From the NCBI GenBank assembly GCA_002314525.1, contig DCGE01000089.1, positions 13,507-27,054 on the forward strand: a DNA stretch of 13,548 nt, read 5' to 3'. The stretch is from Prevotellaceae bacterium UBA1786. Lineage in GTDB: Bacteria; Bacteroidota; Bacteroidia; Bacteroidales; Bacteroidaceae. The position numbers and the translations under genes are program-made. Below the pieces are notes generated by a model. The model had not been told where the DNA came from. It searched no databases and was given only the letters and a program-made list of their open reading frames with translations. Within the stretch, counting starts at the first letter, position 1; each line of letters starts with the position of its first letter. Below are positions 1 to 8,171 of this stretch, piece by piece.

Positions 1-2719
1 GATTGCCTCCGATGGCAAAAGTAGTATCAAGTCCTTGTATGAACGACAGATCGCCCTTTACCATTCCTGCTACTGTCGGCATGAACGGAAGGACAGACAT
101 CATAGGACTCAGATCGAGGTTATCGACCTTGAGATGTACGTTCTGCAGATAAGAGTCATCAGGGTTGGCTATGAGACTTATCTGGCAGGAATCGACAAGG
201 CTTTTCAGATTGACATTGGCGAATATGCGGTTCTTCTTGTGAAGATTGATATAGTTCGTGTCGCAGACCTCAAACTGTCTGTATCCCAGAATTGGATTGA
301 AGGGATAGACATCCATGCACAGTACTGTATCGACAGCCTGTGCTCTCAGTCCTAAATCAACACCTTCTATTCCCTTGTCATCAAGATAGTGAAGACGTGT
401 CTGCATGGCTTTTCCACTAAGACACCCGCCGACCTTCAGGGTGAAAGGCTTCAACCCGGTCTGCTCCGGTACTGAAGTCATGATATCATAGTTAAGTGAT
501 GTGCTGTCCTCTTGAATACCTAATTCAATTTGTTCCGTACGGAAGTCACCGATTTGCAGTCTGTCAAGAAATCCTTCACATTCCACTCCTATGTCAGAAG
601 AAGTCCACGCATCGATATCCACTCCGTCAAACCACACATCGTAGAGTTCAAGCAGATTCGAAATCGGATTGTCTGTACCTAAATGAGCAGAGAGAGAGGC
701 CTCTGGCATCTTCTCTTTCCATTTAGAGACGTCTATGTCCATTGACTTCAATTGAGCCAAGGCTAAATCGGCTACATCAGCATATCCTGCAAGCAGTTCC
801 TGATATCCCAATGGCGATCTCAGTTCAAAATCCATATCTCCGGAATACATAACCACTGATGTGCCTTCATCCGATGCATTGGCGTATGCTACGAATTCAT
901 CAATCAGGATGTTCTTGCCACCTAACTGTACATTCATTCCCATAACGCCTGCATCAACCTTGAGCATAGTCTTCAGATCTGTGTCCAGACTGACTGTCGA
1001 ATAAGTCGAAACATTATGTGATGTCTCCGATAATCCCAGACCCTGCAGATTGAGATTTCCGATGTTGAGGTCAAGTCTGCCGGTTATCCGTTGTTTGGTA
1101 AGCATGCCGTCGTAATCAATCGTTCCAATCAGATTGTCATCAGCAATATTGGCATGTGCTGTAAGTGCCGAGCCGCCAAGATTGATGTCTGAGTCAATGG
1201 ATGCAAGGTCATATTTGTCGTATGCCATGCTGTCAACCCTGATTGATGCAACGGAATACGTACCAGGAGCCAGGAAATCGAATCCACGTCCTTTGGCTTT
1301 GATATGCCCATCAAAATAGGCTGTCTCAGGCATTTTTACGAAGTTGCTGATGAACACCTTATCAATATCCATATCGACATCGTAACTCTCATCAGCCATG
1401 TTGTAATCGGCCTTTGCCATTCTGATCCTTGAGCCACCCTTCATTTCAAGAGAAAGATTTTTTGCGCTGAGATTCTTGTCTTTCATTGAAACATCGGCAT
1501 GGAAAGTCATTCCATCAGGAATAGCTAATCCCGGAACCATTCCTCTCGGCAATACAGCCATGAGTTTCTCGGAATTGATGACCTTGGCATTGATGCCGGC
1601 AGATAAGGCCCCGCTATCCATATTGTATGTGGCATCGTGAAGTCTGACGGAAGCAACTCCTGAGGCATCAAGAGACACATGCTGAGCAGTGATGTCCTTG
1701 TTCCGTAACTGTGCATCTATGGTCAATCTACTTCCTTCAGGTATCTTTATTCCTGCAAGCATATCAGAAGGAAGTATTCCAGCCACTTTCTTTACATCAG
1801 TACATTCAATTGATGCATCAGCAGAGATATCACCGTTCTCAAAATTGTAATACAGTTTTTTTGCATCAAGCCTACAGCTGTTGTTCAAGGTCAGTCCGAA
1901 TTGTTTTGCACGAATGAAACTGCTGTCTACAACCATCTCTGGAATCTCCAAATCGGCAGTTTCAATATTTGCAGAAAATACTTGTGAAACGAAGTTGCCG
2001 CTCAGTCCGTCGATATCCAATCCGCGGACTATATATTTTCCATTGCCGAGATCAATCATAGCAGACAACACTCCGTTATGCATCTTCCCTCCCACAAATG
2101 TGGAATCGCCATCAGATACAGCTACGAGATTGCATCCAATATTATTTAATGACAGAACTCCGACATTGACAGTGTTAAGCACAGGTTCGGTTTCTTCTTC
2201 GGTAGAATCCTCAACGATAGTGTCGTTCAGAACAATGTTGAGATCTGATTTATCCAGAGCCACAGTCATTATCGAAAGATGTGCTCTGTCCAGATTGAAA
2301 TCCGCATCGAAGACCTTTGCCGAATGGAGATATCCGTCAAGTCCCATTGTGGCAATCACGTCGCGTGTGTCTAAGTTGACATCTGACAATGTTATGCTGT
2401 CAGCGCAGACGAGTCCGTTGAACAAAGGAAGGAGTTCTATGTCTGCTGTCACGTTTCCGACACCAGCAATCTGAGCACCATCAGTTTTTCTGACCACACT
2501 TATTTCGGACAACTGAATATCAAGTGGAAATCCTATTCTGGCATCACCTACAGAAAGGTTGAACTCCATATCCTCTGATACGGAGTCCAAGACCTTGTCA
2601 ATTATGAATGATTGAACAGGAGGCAGATAAATCAGAACCAATAATAAGACAATCAATGACATAAGCCCCACTACTACAGCAGTGAGGCTACGTCCGATAT
2701 ATCTTATTACCTTTCCCAT
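1..2719 (-). CDS. AsmA/TamB-like translocation and assembly protein (3' part missing)
   Basis: An uninterrupted minus-strand frame of about 906 codons starts at ATG 2719-2717 and leaves the window at base 1, so the C-terminus is missing. Residues about 11-32 form one hydrophobic segment (core VVVGLMSLIVLLLVLIYLPP), a signal anchor in the inner membrane. The rest is a long, beta-rich periplasmic region built of repeating amphipathic strands ('LDLNIGNLNLQGLGL', 'DVDMDIDKVFISNF') with no catalytic motif. TamB-like proteins of Bacteroidota are usually about 1,400-1,600 residues, so some 500-700 should lie outside, including the DUF490 domain that would settle the call. Family members span the periplasm and are implicated in outer-membrane protein insertion or phospholipid transport; which applies here is not shown. 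The gene lies 30 bp after the GIN gene with no promoter seen between, so it is probably co-transcribed. An AsmA-type protein without DUF490 is the alternative. Confidence 0.8.
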   Translation of the reverse strand, partial: MGKVIRYIGRSLTAVVVGLMSLIVLLLVLIYLPPVQSFIIDKVLDSVSEDMEFNLSVGDARIGFPLDIQLSEISVVRKTDGAQIAGVGNVTADIELLPLFNGLVCADSITLSDVNLDTRDVIATMGLDGYLHSAKVFDADFNLDRAHLSIMTVALDKSDLNIVLNDTIVEDSTEEETEPVLNTVNVGVLSLNNIGCNLVAVSDGDSTFVGGKMHNGVLSAMIDLGNGKYIVRGLDIDGLSGNFVSQVFSANIETADLEIPEMVVDSSFIRAKQFGLTLNNSCRLDAKKLYYNFENGDISADASIECTDVKKVAGILPSDMLAGIKIPEGSRLTIDAQLRNKDITAQHVSLDASGVASVRLHDATYNMDSGALSAGINAKVINSEKLMAVLPRGMVPGLAIPDGMTFHADVSMKDKNLSAKNLSLEMKGGSRIRMAKADYNMADESYDVDMDIDKVFISNFVKMPETAYFDGHIKAKGRGFDFLAPGTYSVASIRVDSMAYDKYDLASIDSDINLGGSALTAHANIADDNLIGTIDYDGMLTKQRITGRLDLNIGNLNLQGLGLSETSHNVSTYSTVSLDTDLKTMLKVDAGVMGMNVQLGGKNILIDEFVAYANASDEGTSVVMYSGDMDFELRSPLGYQELLAGYADVADLALAQLKSMDIDVSKWKEKMPEASLSAHLGTDNPISNLLELYDVWFDGVDIDAWTSSDIGVECEGFLDRLQIGDFRTEQIELGIQEDSTSLNYDIMTSVPEQTGLKPFTLKVGGCLSGKAMQTRLHYLDDKGIEGVDLGLRAQAVDTVLCMDVYPFNPILGYRQFEVCDTNYINLHKKNRIFANVNLKSLVDSCQISLIANPDDSYLQNVHLKVDNLDLSPMMSVLPFMPTVAGMVKGDLSFIQGLDTTFAIGGN

Positions 2720-2729
2720 TTCTGTTACT

Positions 2730-2757
2730 GGACTCCTAAGTCCAAAATACTATTTTG
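2730..2757 (-). repeat. Two adjacent small palindromes between the GIN and tamB-like genes
   Basis: On the plus strand, 2743-2757 is a 15-bp palindrome (CAAAATA, one central base, TATTTTG) whose centre is the last base of the GIN gene's TAG stop. Directly beside it, 2730-2743 has arms GGACT and AGTCC around a 4-base loop. The second hairpin is not followed by a T run on the transcribed strand, so it does not look like an intrinsic terminator. It contains the only AGGAG-like sequence before the tamB-like start, 13 bases upstream of the ATG. It could affect mRNA stability or coupling between the two genes, or be chance. Confidence 0.4.
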
Positions 2758-3553
2758 TATTATTGATACCGCCACTGCCACGGTTTACTTGTTCCAGATG
2801 ACCATATACATTGCTGTTTATAGAACCGGATCCAGTGTTTGTTGCGTTGCCGTTTTCTGCCTGAAGCATACCTGCATTGATATTGCCGGTACCGGTGAGA
2901 GTATAGTTCACCAGCTTCACTTTTCCTGATAGTTCCATCTCGCCGCTGCCTGATAGAGAAGCCTCAGCTGAATTGCCTGTGAGTTTTGCCACTTTGGCAT
3001 CACCACCGCCTGACAGGACACCATTGAAGCCATCACATGCAATTGTTCCGATTTCAATATCACCAGCGCCGGACAGTGTCATCGTGAATGTCTTTTTGCA
3101 ATTGGCCTTCTTGAGATTGAGGTCGCCTTCTCCGGATAGGATTACCGCAAAGTCGTCAGCAGTAACATTTGCACAATCCAGATCGCCCTCACCAGCCATC
3201 TCGAGTTCGAATACGGATGGAGCATAGACTGTCACGTCCAGTTTCTTTGCCTGAACAGTAACGCCGTTCTTGATTCCAACGGTAAGTACACCATCGGCCA
3301 CCGTTGTCGTGATGTATTCCACGACATTGTCGGATGTGTTGATAACTGCCTTTGCAGGACCTGCTTGCTGAACATAGATGACATCTACGTTTGAAACTGC
3401 CTTGATCTTCGAGAAATCGGTCAAAGTAACTTCCTTTGTAACAATGTTCTTAGATCCTTTGATTGTCTCGTCTAAGCCATCGGCCTCAAAAGCCATTGCA
3501 CACATCGGCAATATCGACATGCTGAGTGCAATAAATAAAGAATGCTTATTCAT
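2750..3553 (-). CDS. Secreted head-GIN domain protein (DUF2807, putative adhesin fold)
   Basis: The protein is 267 residues. Residues 1-21 are a signal peptide (MNKHSLFIALSMSILPMCAMA, cleavage probably after AMA), so the product is exported to the periplasm or surface. The mature N-terminus has the family pattern 'TLTDFSKIKAVSNVDVIYVQ'. From residue 121 a [L]SGxG[D/E/N] motif recurs at about 121, 141, 162, 182, 202, 221, 241 and 259, a 20-residue period expected of a beta-helix-like stack. DUF2807 (head GIN) proteins are common in Bacteroidota and called putative adhesins, but their function is not established. I chose ATG 3553 over an in-frame ATG at 3604: the upstream start would put 17 extra residues before the signal peptide and leave a leader of only about 15 bases after the predicted promoter. 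It is the first gene of a probable two-gene envelope operon. Confidence 0.88.
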   Translation of the reverse strand: MNKHSLFIALSMSILPMCAMAFEADGLDETIKGSKNIVTKEVTLTDFSKIKAVSNVDVIYVQQAGPAKAVINTSDNVVEYITTTVADGVLTVGIKNGVTVQAKKLDVTVYAPSVFELEMAGEGDLDCANVTADDFAVILSGEGDLNLKKANCKKTFTMTLSGAGDIEIGTIACDGFNGVLSGGGDAKVAKLTGNSAEASLSGSGEMELSGKVKLVNYTLTGTGNINAGMLQAENGNATNTGSGSINSNVYGHLEQVNRGSGGINNTK

Positions 3554-3610
3554 AATGCATTGATGATAAAAAGTTAAACAATATGTAATTACAGATTTGC
3601 TCATATTCTA

Positions 3611-3628
3611 TTGCAATAATAATTGCAA
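3611..3628. promoter_or_regulatory. Perfect 18-bp inverted repeat at the GIN promoter start point (candidate operator)
   Basis: TTGCAAT-AATA-ATTGCAA has 7-base arms that match perfectly around a 4-base centre. On the minus strand it overlaps the end of the -7 box (3626-3633) and covers the predicted transcription start at about 3619. A repressor bound here would block initiation. The TTTGCAA half is partly explained by the promoter itself, since TAnnTTTG is often followed by CA, so chance remains possible. No cognate regulator lies in the window. Confidence 0.4.
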
Positions 3629-3656
3629 AGATACAAACAATAATCCACACAACCAA
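3626..3656 (-). promoter_or_regulatory. Bacteroidota-type promoter for the GIN/tamB-like genes
   Basis: Read on the minus strand, TTGG (plus 3653-3656) is followed after exactly 19 bases by TATCTTTG (plus 3626-3633). This matches the primary-sigma consensus of Bacteroides and relatives, a -33 TTTG-like box with a 19-bp spacer and a -7 TAnnTTTG. The predicted start is near 3619, about 65 bases before the chosen ATG at 3553. Confidence 0.65.
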
Positions 3657-3726
3657 GAAAGATGAATAAAATATTCAAAGAAAATACTCTCATGGGGTCC
3701 GATGTCGTTTTTCTTCCCACTCATAG

Positions 3727-3757
3727 TTGGAGTGTATTGTTTTTTTTCGTACTTTTG
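3727..3757 (+). promoter_or_regulatory. Bacteroidota-type promoter for the rarA-addAB operon
   Basis: TTGG at 3727-3730 is followed after 19 bases by TACTTTTG at 3750-3757, matching the -33/-7 consensus. The predicted start is near 3763, giving a leader of about 20 bases to the ATG at 3784. The spacer contains eight consecutive T bases (3740-3747). The position excludes an in-frame ATG at 3727 as the rarA start. Confidence 0.65.
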
Positions 3758-3783
3758 CAAATAGAATACTAAGACTCTTTTTT

Positions 3784-5034
3784 ATGCAACCACTGGCAGA
3801 AAGAATGCGTCCTCAATTGTTGGACGATTTCGTTGGACAGAAGCACCTCGTAGGTGAAGGTGCTGTCATTCGTAGGATGCTTGAGCAGAAGCGAGCATCT
3901 TCATTCATACTCTGGGGACCTCCCGGAGTCGGAAAAACTACGTTGGCATATATTGTGGCAAAGACACTTGAGGTCCCGTTCTTCTCGCTTAGTGCTGTAA
4001 CCAGTGGCGTGAAGGATGTGCGTGATGTCATTGATAAGGCGAAAAGCTCACGCTTTTTCACTTCTGGAAGTCCAATACTTTTCATCGACGAAATACATCG
4101 TTTTTCCAAAAGCCAGCAAGACTCTCTTTTAGGTGCAGTGGAACAAGGTGTGATCACCCTTATTGGTGCCACAACTGAAAATCCGTCATTCGAGGTCATC
4201 CGACCTCTGTTGAGCCGTTGTCAGGTGTATGTTCTGAAGTCTCTGGAAAAAGATGACCTTCAGTCCCTTATTGATCACGCTCTGAAAACAGACATCAATT
4301 TGAAGGAGCGAGATATTGAGGTTAAGGAAACCACAGCATTGATGCGATACAGTGGAGGCGATGCCCGCAAATTGCTCAACATTCTTGATCTTGTTACAAA
4401 TGAAGGTGATGTAATATCTGATGAGGCAGTCACAAAATGCCTGCAGCAGAATCCGTTAGCCTATGACAAGGAGGGTGAGATGCATTATGACTTGATATCT
4501 GCGTTCATCAAGAGCGTCAGAGGATCGTGTCCTGATGCTGCCCTGTATTATCTTGCACGTATGATTGAAGGTGGCGAACAACCTGAATTCATAGCCCGAC
4601 GGCTTGTCATACTTGCCAGCGAGGATGTCGGTCTTGCAAATCCAAACGCACTTCTGCTTGCCAATGCTGCGTTCGACACCGTTCACAAGATAGGATGGCC
4701 CGAAGCTCGTATTGCACTTGCCGAAGCAACCGTATATCTGGCAACCAGCCCGAAAAGCAATTCAGCATATATGGGCATAAACAATGCTATTGAATTTGTC
4801 CGCCAGACAGGGAACCTCCCTGTGCCTTTGCATATCCGAAACGCTCCTACGCAGTTGATGAAGAATCTTGGATACAGTGAGGGGTATAAGTATGCCCACA
4901 ACTATGAGGGGAACTTTGTCAGACAGCAGTTCTTGCCGGATGAGGCCGAAGGCCAAGTGTTTTGGAAGGCACAGAACAATTCTCAGGAAAACAAAATGAA
5001 AGAAAGAATGGATTTACTATGGCAAAAAGAATAG
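3784..5034 (+). CDS. rarA: Replication-associated recombination protein RarA (MgsA/WRNIP1-type AAA+ ATPase)
   Basis: The 416-residue protein has the full family layout. The AAA+ core shows Walker A GPPGVGKT (45-52), Walker B LFIDEIHRF (99-107), sensor 1 GATTENPSF (128-136), an arginine finger in LLSRC (R145) and sensor 2 GGDAR (191-195). The C-terminal clamp-loader-like tetramerisation region includes 'LASEDVGLANP' and 'ATVYLATSPKSN'. RarA acts at stalled or collapsed replication forks, with single-stranded DNA-binding protein and the replisome as partners in characterised species. An ATG at 3727 is in frame, but it overlaps the -33 box; starting at 3784 gives the usual 'MQPLAERMRP' N-terminus. 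It is the first gene of the operon, and its last 16 bases overlap the start of addA, which suggests translational coupling. Nothing is truncated or missing. Confidence 0.95.
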   Translation: MQPLAERMRPQLLDDFVGQKHLVGEGAVIRRMLEQKRASSFILWGPPGVGKTTLAYIVAKTLEVPFFSLSAVTSGVKDVRDVIDKAKSSRFFTSGSPILFIDEIHRFSKSQQDSLLGAVEQGVITLIGATTENPSFEVIRPLLSRCQVYVLKSLEKDDLQSLIDHALKTDINLKERDIEVKETTALMRYSGGDARKLLNILDLVTNEGDVISDEAVTKCLQQNPLAYDKEGEMHYDLISAFIKSVRGSCPDAALYYLARMIEGGEQPEFIARRLVILASEDVGLANPNALLLANAAFDTVHKIGWPEARIALAEATVYLATSPKSNSAYMGINNAIEFVRQTGNLPVPLHIRNAPTQLMKNLGYSEGYKYAHNYEGNFVRQQFLPDEAEGQVFWKAQNNSQENKMKERMDLLWQKE

Positions 5035-8000
5035 ATGTTTTCAAGGCTTCGGCCGGAAGTGGAAAAACTTTTACATTGGCTGTTGAGTATATCAAGTTAC
5101 TGATTGCCAATCCCAATGAATATCGTCATATCCTTGCCGTGACTTTTACGAACAAGGCAACGGGGGAGATGAAAGAACGCATTCTGACAACCCTAAGCAA
5201 ACTGGCTGAAAAAGATATATCAGCCAGAGATTATCTTGATCAGATCAAGAAGGATAGTGAAATGTCTGGATTTGATGATGAAACTATTGCCCTCAGATCG
5301 CGCATGGCACTTTCGAACATCCTTCATGACTATACCCGTTTTCGTATTGAGACCATTGACTCGTTCTTCCAGAGCATTGTCCGCAACCTTGCTCATGAAC
5401 TTTCTCTGACAGCCAATCTGCGTGTCGACCTTGATCAAAAGCAGGTTCTCAGCGATGCTGTCCGCAAAATTATTGAAGACCTCCAGGCCGATAGGAGTGC
5501 TTTGTTCCTTGCCGTGAAGTCATTCATTGAAGATAACATTGAGGGTAATCACAACTGGAAGATTAATGACGACGTTGAACAATTCGGCGAGAATATATTC
5601 AAAGAAGTGTATCTCAATAATGAGAAAAGTCTTTCCGAAGCTGTTTCCGATCCCTATTTCTTTGAAAATTACAAAAAAGAACTCAAGACACTGAAAGAAA
5701 ACAGAATTAATGAAATCAAAGGCATTGCAAAAAAATTTATTGATCTTTGCGAACAATATGATTGTAACGACGTCAACTTGTTCTACTATAAAGCGAAAGG
5801 CCCTTATGCATTCATGTCTAAACTTGCCAATGGTGAGATTACAGCTCCGAACAGCTATGTGAGTAAGTGCATAGAGAATCCGACTACACTCTCAAAAGAT
5901 AGTTCTGTCAGTTCACATGCCGACGAGTTCGCCACTCTGCTTGATAAGGCGGTGAAGGCGGTAGATGCAGGTGCCACATTAATCAATTCTGCAGATCTCG
6001 TTCTTAAACACATCAACAAGATGCGTCTCCTGAATGCTGTCGACCAGAAAGTACGTCAACTCAATCAGGAGGCAAACCGTTTTCTTCTGGCTGATACAGC
6101 TCATTTCCTCAATGAGATGATATCCGACAGCGATATTCCTTTTATATATGAGAAAGCAGGCTCCACGTTCAATCATATCATGATAGATGAGTTCCAGGAT
6201 ACCAGTTCGTTGCAATGGAACAACTTCAAACCTCTTCTTCGGAACAGCATCGATGCAGGCCATTCATGCTTGATAGTGGGTGACGTGAAACAGAGCATAT
6301 ACCGCTGGCGTAATGCGGAATGGGAAATCTTGAACAGCATTGAAAGTGACCGCGACTTCTCAGGAACAATCAAAAGTCAGAAGATGGATACCAACTACCG
6401 AAGTGCGGAAAGAATTATACGGTTCAACAACATCTTGTTCAAGAAGATACTTGAATCTGTCGAATCCGAAGAAGTCTCTTCTGCATACTCTGATGTCGCA
6501 CAGGAAATCCCGTCATTCCATCGTGGAGAAGGCTATGTTCATATCGATATCCTTCCAGATGACGATTATAAGACAAAAACTCTGCAGTGTGTGAAAGAAA
6601 CTATTAAAGGATTGTTAGAAAAAGGTATCAGACAACAGGATATCACATTGCTGTTAAGAAAAAACAGCCAGATCAGCGACATCAGTTCATTCCTTTCGCA
6701 AAACACTCAAGGCATAAAAGTTGTTAGTGACGAAGCATATCGTCTTGATTCATCTCTTGCCGTCAATATCATCGTTCTTGCACTCAAGGCTGTTGCCAAT
6801 CCCAATGATCGTCTGACACTTATGTCGCTTCTTGTGTCGATGGGCATATCAGAGCCTTATTTATTTTCGGATCAAGAGATTGAGAGCAACCTTCCGTCTG
6901 GCTTTTTCCGCAGTCTGGACAAACTTGCGTTGACACCTCTACAGGAACTATGTCACAGAATATATGATTTGTTCAGCCTCAGTGAAATAAAGGGGCAGGA
7001 TGCTTATCTGATGTGTTTCTATGACAGATTGAATGAATATGTCACAGATGCCAGTATCGATCTGCAGAGTTTCATTAAGTACTGGGATGAAAAACTCTGT
7101 TCTGTCAATATTCCCGCCGGCAGTATCGACGGAATACGCGCTATGACAATCCATAAATCAAAAGGACTGGAGTTCCATACCGTTATCTGTCCTTTCTGCG
7201 ACTGGAGCACAACAGGCAGATCTGACAATCTGATATGGTGCAAGCCAACCTACGCACCATTCTCAAAACTGCCTCTGACAGCAATCAACTTCGAGAAAAA
7301 GGCTTTGGATTCTCTATTCCAGGATGACTACAGAGAGGAGGAAAAGAAATGTCTTGTCGACAGTCTGAACATGCTTTATGTGGCATTCACCCGTGCAGAG
7401 AAGAATCTCTTCATCATTACCGGTGGTAAGGGGGGTGGGCTCTCCAATCTCTTAAGCAATACAATTCCGCATTTGAATGAGGGTGATGGTGCTGTTGAAA
7501 TCAGCGGGGTTCAGTCCATGTTTGAAGAATCTGTTTCGTATGAATACGGAGAGGTTGTTCCGTTCATTTCCAAAAATGACAAGGAAAAAGGGCCGGAAAG
7601 CATCATCCTGCCGTTTATCAGTTCTCCGTCAAAGGCCGTTTTCCGTCAGTCAAATAAATCTATGCAGTTCATCGGAACAATCGATGACGAAGCCACTGAT
7701 GATGACCGCCTTAGGTACATAAACGAAGGATTGGCTGTGCATCGTTTCTTCGAGTTGTTCCGCGGTCCTGAAAAGAAAGATGACATCATCGACCAGATAG
7801 AGAAAGAAGGTTTCTTTGAAAATGACAGGTATCGTGCATCCATCATCCGACTCATCGACAAGGCACTTGCAAACAAGGAAGCAATGGAATGGTTCTCCGA
7901 CAAGTGGACTGAACTCAACGAGTGTACCATTCTTTCCCGTGATAAGGATGGCAGTCATATTGAGCGACGTCCTGACCGCGTCATATCCGATGGTAGTGAG

Positions 8001-8156
8001 ACCATCGTCATTGACTATAAGACGGGAAAGAAATCCGAAAGCCATATCAATCAGGTCAAAGCCTATATCCATCTTCTCACACAAATGGGCTACCCATCAG
8101 TACGAGGCTGCCTTTGGTATATCCGCCATGATGAAATAAACAAAATTATACCATAA
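5019..8156 (+). CDS. addA: AddA-type helicase-nuclease (UvrD-like helicase plus RecB-family nuclease)
   Basis: The 1,045-residue protein is a superfamily 1A helicase fused to a C-terminal PD-(D/E)XK nuclease. Visible motifs: Walker A ASAGSGKT (10-17); 'TFTNKATGEMKERI' (motif Ia region); DEFQDT (390-395, motif II); GDVKQSIYRWR (421-431, motif III); NYR (459-461, motif IV); TIHKSKGLEF (710-719, motif V); YVAFTRA (787-793, motif VI). In the nuclease domain, H908 ('LAVHRFF'), D986 ('RPDRV'), D999 and K1001 ('IDYKTGK') and Q1012 are all present, so it should be active. With AddB it would resect double-strand breaks and load RecA, the role of RecBCD elsewhere. I chose ATG 5019 rather than the in-frame ATG 4962 because homologues place Walker A within the first 20 residues and the upstream extension lies inside rarA. 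addB follows 15 bp downstream. Confidence 0.93.
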   Translation: MAKRIDVFKASAGSGKTFTLAVEYIKLLIANPNEYRHILAVTFTNKATGEMKERILTTLSKLAEKDISARDYLDQIKKDSEMSGFDDETIALRSRMALSNILHDYTRFRIETIDSFFQSIVRNLAHELSLTANLRVDLDQKQVLSDAVRKIIEDLQADRSALFLAVKSFIEDNIEGNHNWKINDDVEQFGENIFKEVYLNNEKSLSEAVSDPYFFENYKKELKTLKENRINEIKGIAKKFIDLCEQYDCNDVNLFYYKAKGPYAFMSKLANGEITAPNSYVSKCIENPTTLSKDSSVSSHADEFATLLDKAVKAVDAGATLINSADLVLKHINKMRLLNAVDQKVRQLNQEANRFLLADTAHFLNEMISDSDIPFIYEKAGSTFNHIMIDEFQDTSSLQWNNFKPLLRNSIDAGHSCLIVGDVKQSIYRWRNAEWEILNSIESDRDFSGTIKSQKMDTNYRSAERIIRFNNILFKKILESVESEEVSSAYSDVAQEIPSFHRGEGYVHIDILPDDDYKTKTLQCVKETIKGLLEKGIRQQDITLLLRKNSQISDISSFLSQNTQGIKVVSDEAYRLDSSLAVNIIVLALKAVANPNDRLTLMSLLVSMGISEPYLFSDQEIESNLPSGFFRSLDKLALTPLQELCHRIYDLFSLSEIKGQDAYLMCFYDRLNEYVTDASIDLQSFIKYWDEKLCSVNIPAGSIDGIRAMTIHKSKGLEFHTVICPFCDWSTTGRSDNLIWCKPTYAPFSKLPLTAINFEKKALDSLFQDDYREEEKKCLVDSLNMLYVAFTRAEKNLFIITGGKGGGLSNLLSNTIPHLNEGDGAVEISGVQSMFEESVSYEYGEVVPFISKNDKEKGPESIILPFISSPSKAVFRQSNKSMQFIGTIDDEATDDDRLRYINEGLAVHRFFELFRGPEKKDDIIDQIEKEGFFENDRYRASIIRLIDKALANKEAMEWFSDKWTELNECTILSRDKDGSHIERRPDRVISDGSETIVIDYKTGKKSESHINQVKAYIHLLTQMGYPSVRGCLWYIRHDEINKIIP

Positions 8157-8171
8157 TACTACTAACAGCAA

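Larger units (their letters stand above)
3554..3783. other. Divergent intergenic region with two promoters
   Basis: This 230-bp AT-rich stretch separates the minus-strand GIN gene from the plus-strand rarA operon. It carries a promoter for each direction (3626-3656 minus, 3727-3757 plus). Between their -33 elements lie about 70 bp with no gene; the only structure seen there is a weak inverted repeat, GAATA-AAA-TATTC, at 3664-3676. The minus-strand leader from about 3619 to 3554 is roughly 65 bases; the plus-strand leader is about 20 bases. No small ORF or RNA gene is supported here. Confidence 0.7.

Noticed and set aside
1881..2474. A 197-codon plus-strand open frame
   Set aside because: It is antisense to the tamB-like gene, which is continuous, has a signal anchor and family-like beta-rich sequence. 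The plus-strand product has no recognisable domain and no promoter-like sequence was noticed before it.
2730..2743. Hairpin GGACT/AGTCC as an intrinsic terminator after the GIN gene
   Set aside because: The stem is only 5 bp and no T run follows on the transcribed strand, so it is kept only as a small repeat.
3554..3604. Upstream in-frame ATG (3604) for the GIN gene
   Set aside because: It would place 17 non-signal residues before a clean signal peptide and leave a very short leader; ATG 3553 fits better.
3727..3783. Upstream in-frame ATG (3727) for rarA
   Set aside because: It begins within the -33 box, upstream of the predicted start of transcription, and the extra residues do not look like RarA.
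4962..5018. Upstream in-frame ATG (4962) for addA
   Set aside because: The extension is coded inside rarA in another frame and moves Walker A away from its usual position near the N-terminus.
7650..8084. A 144-codon minus-strand open frame inside addA
   Set aside because: It lies opposite the nuclease domain of addA, whose catalytic residues are intact; the antisense product shows no domain.
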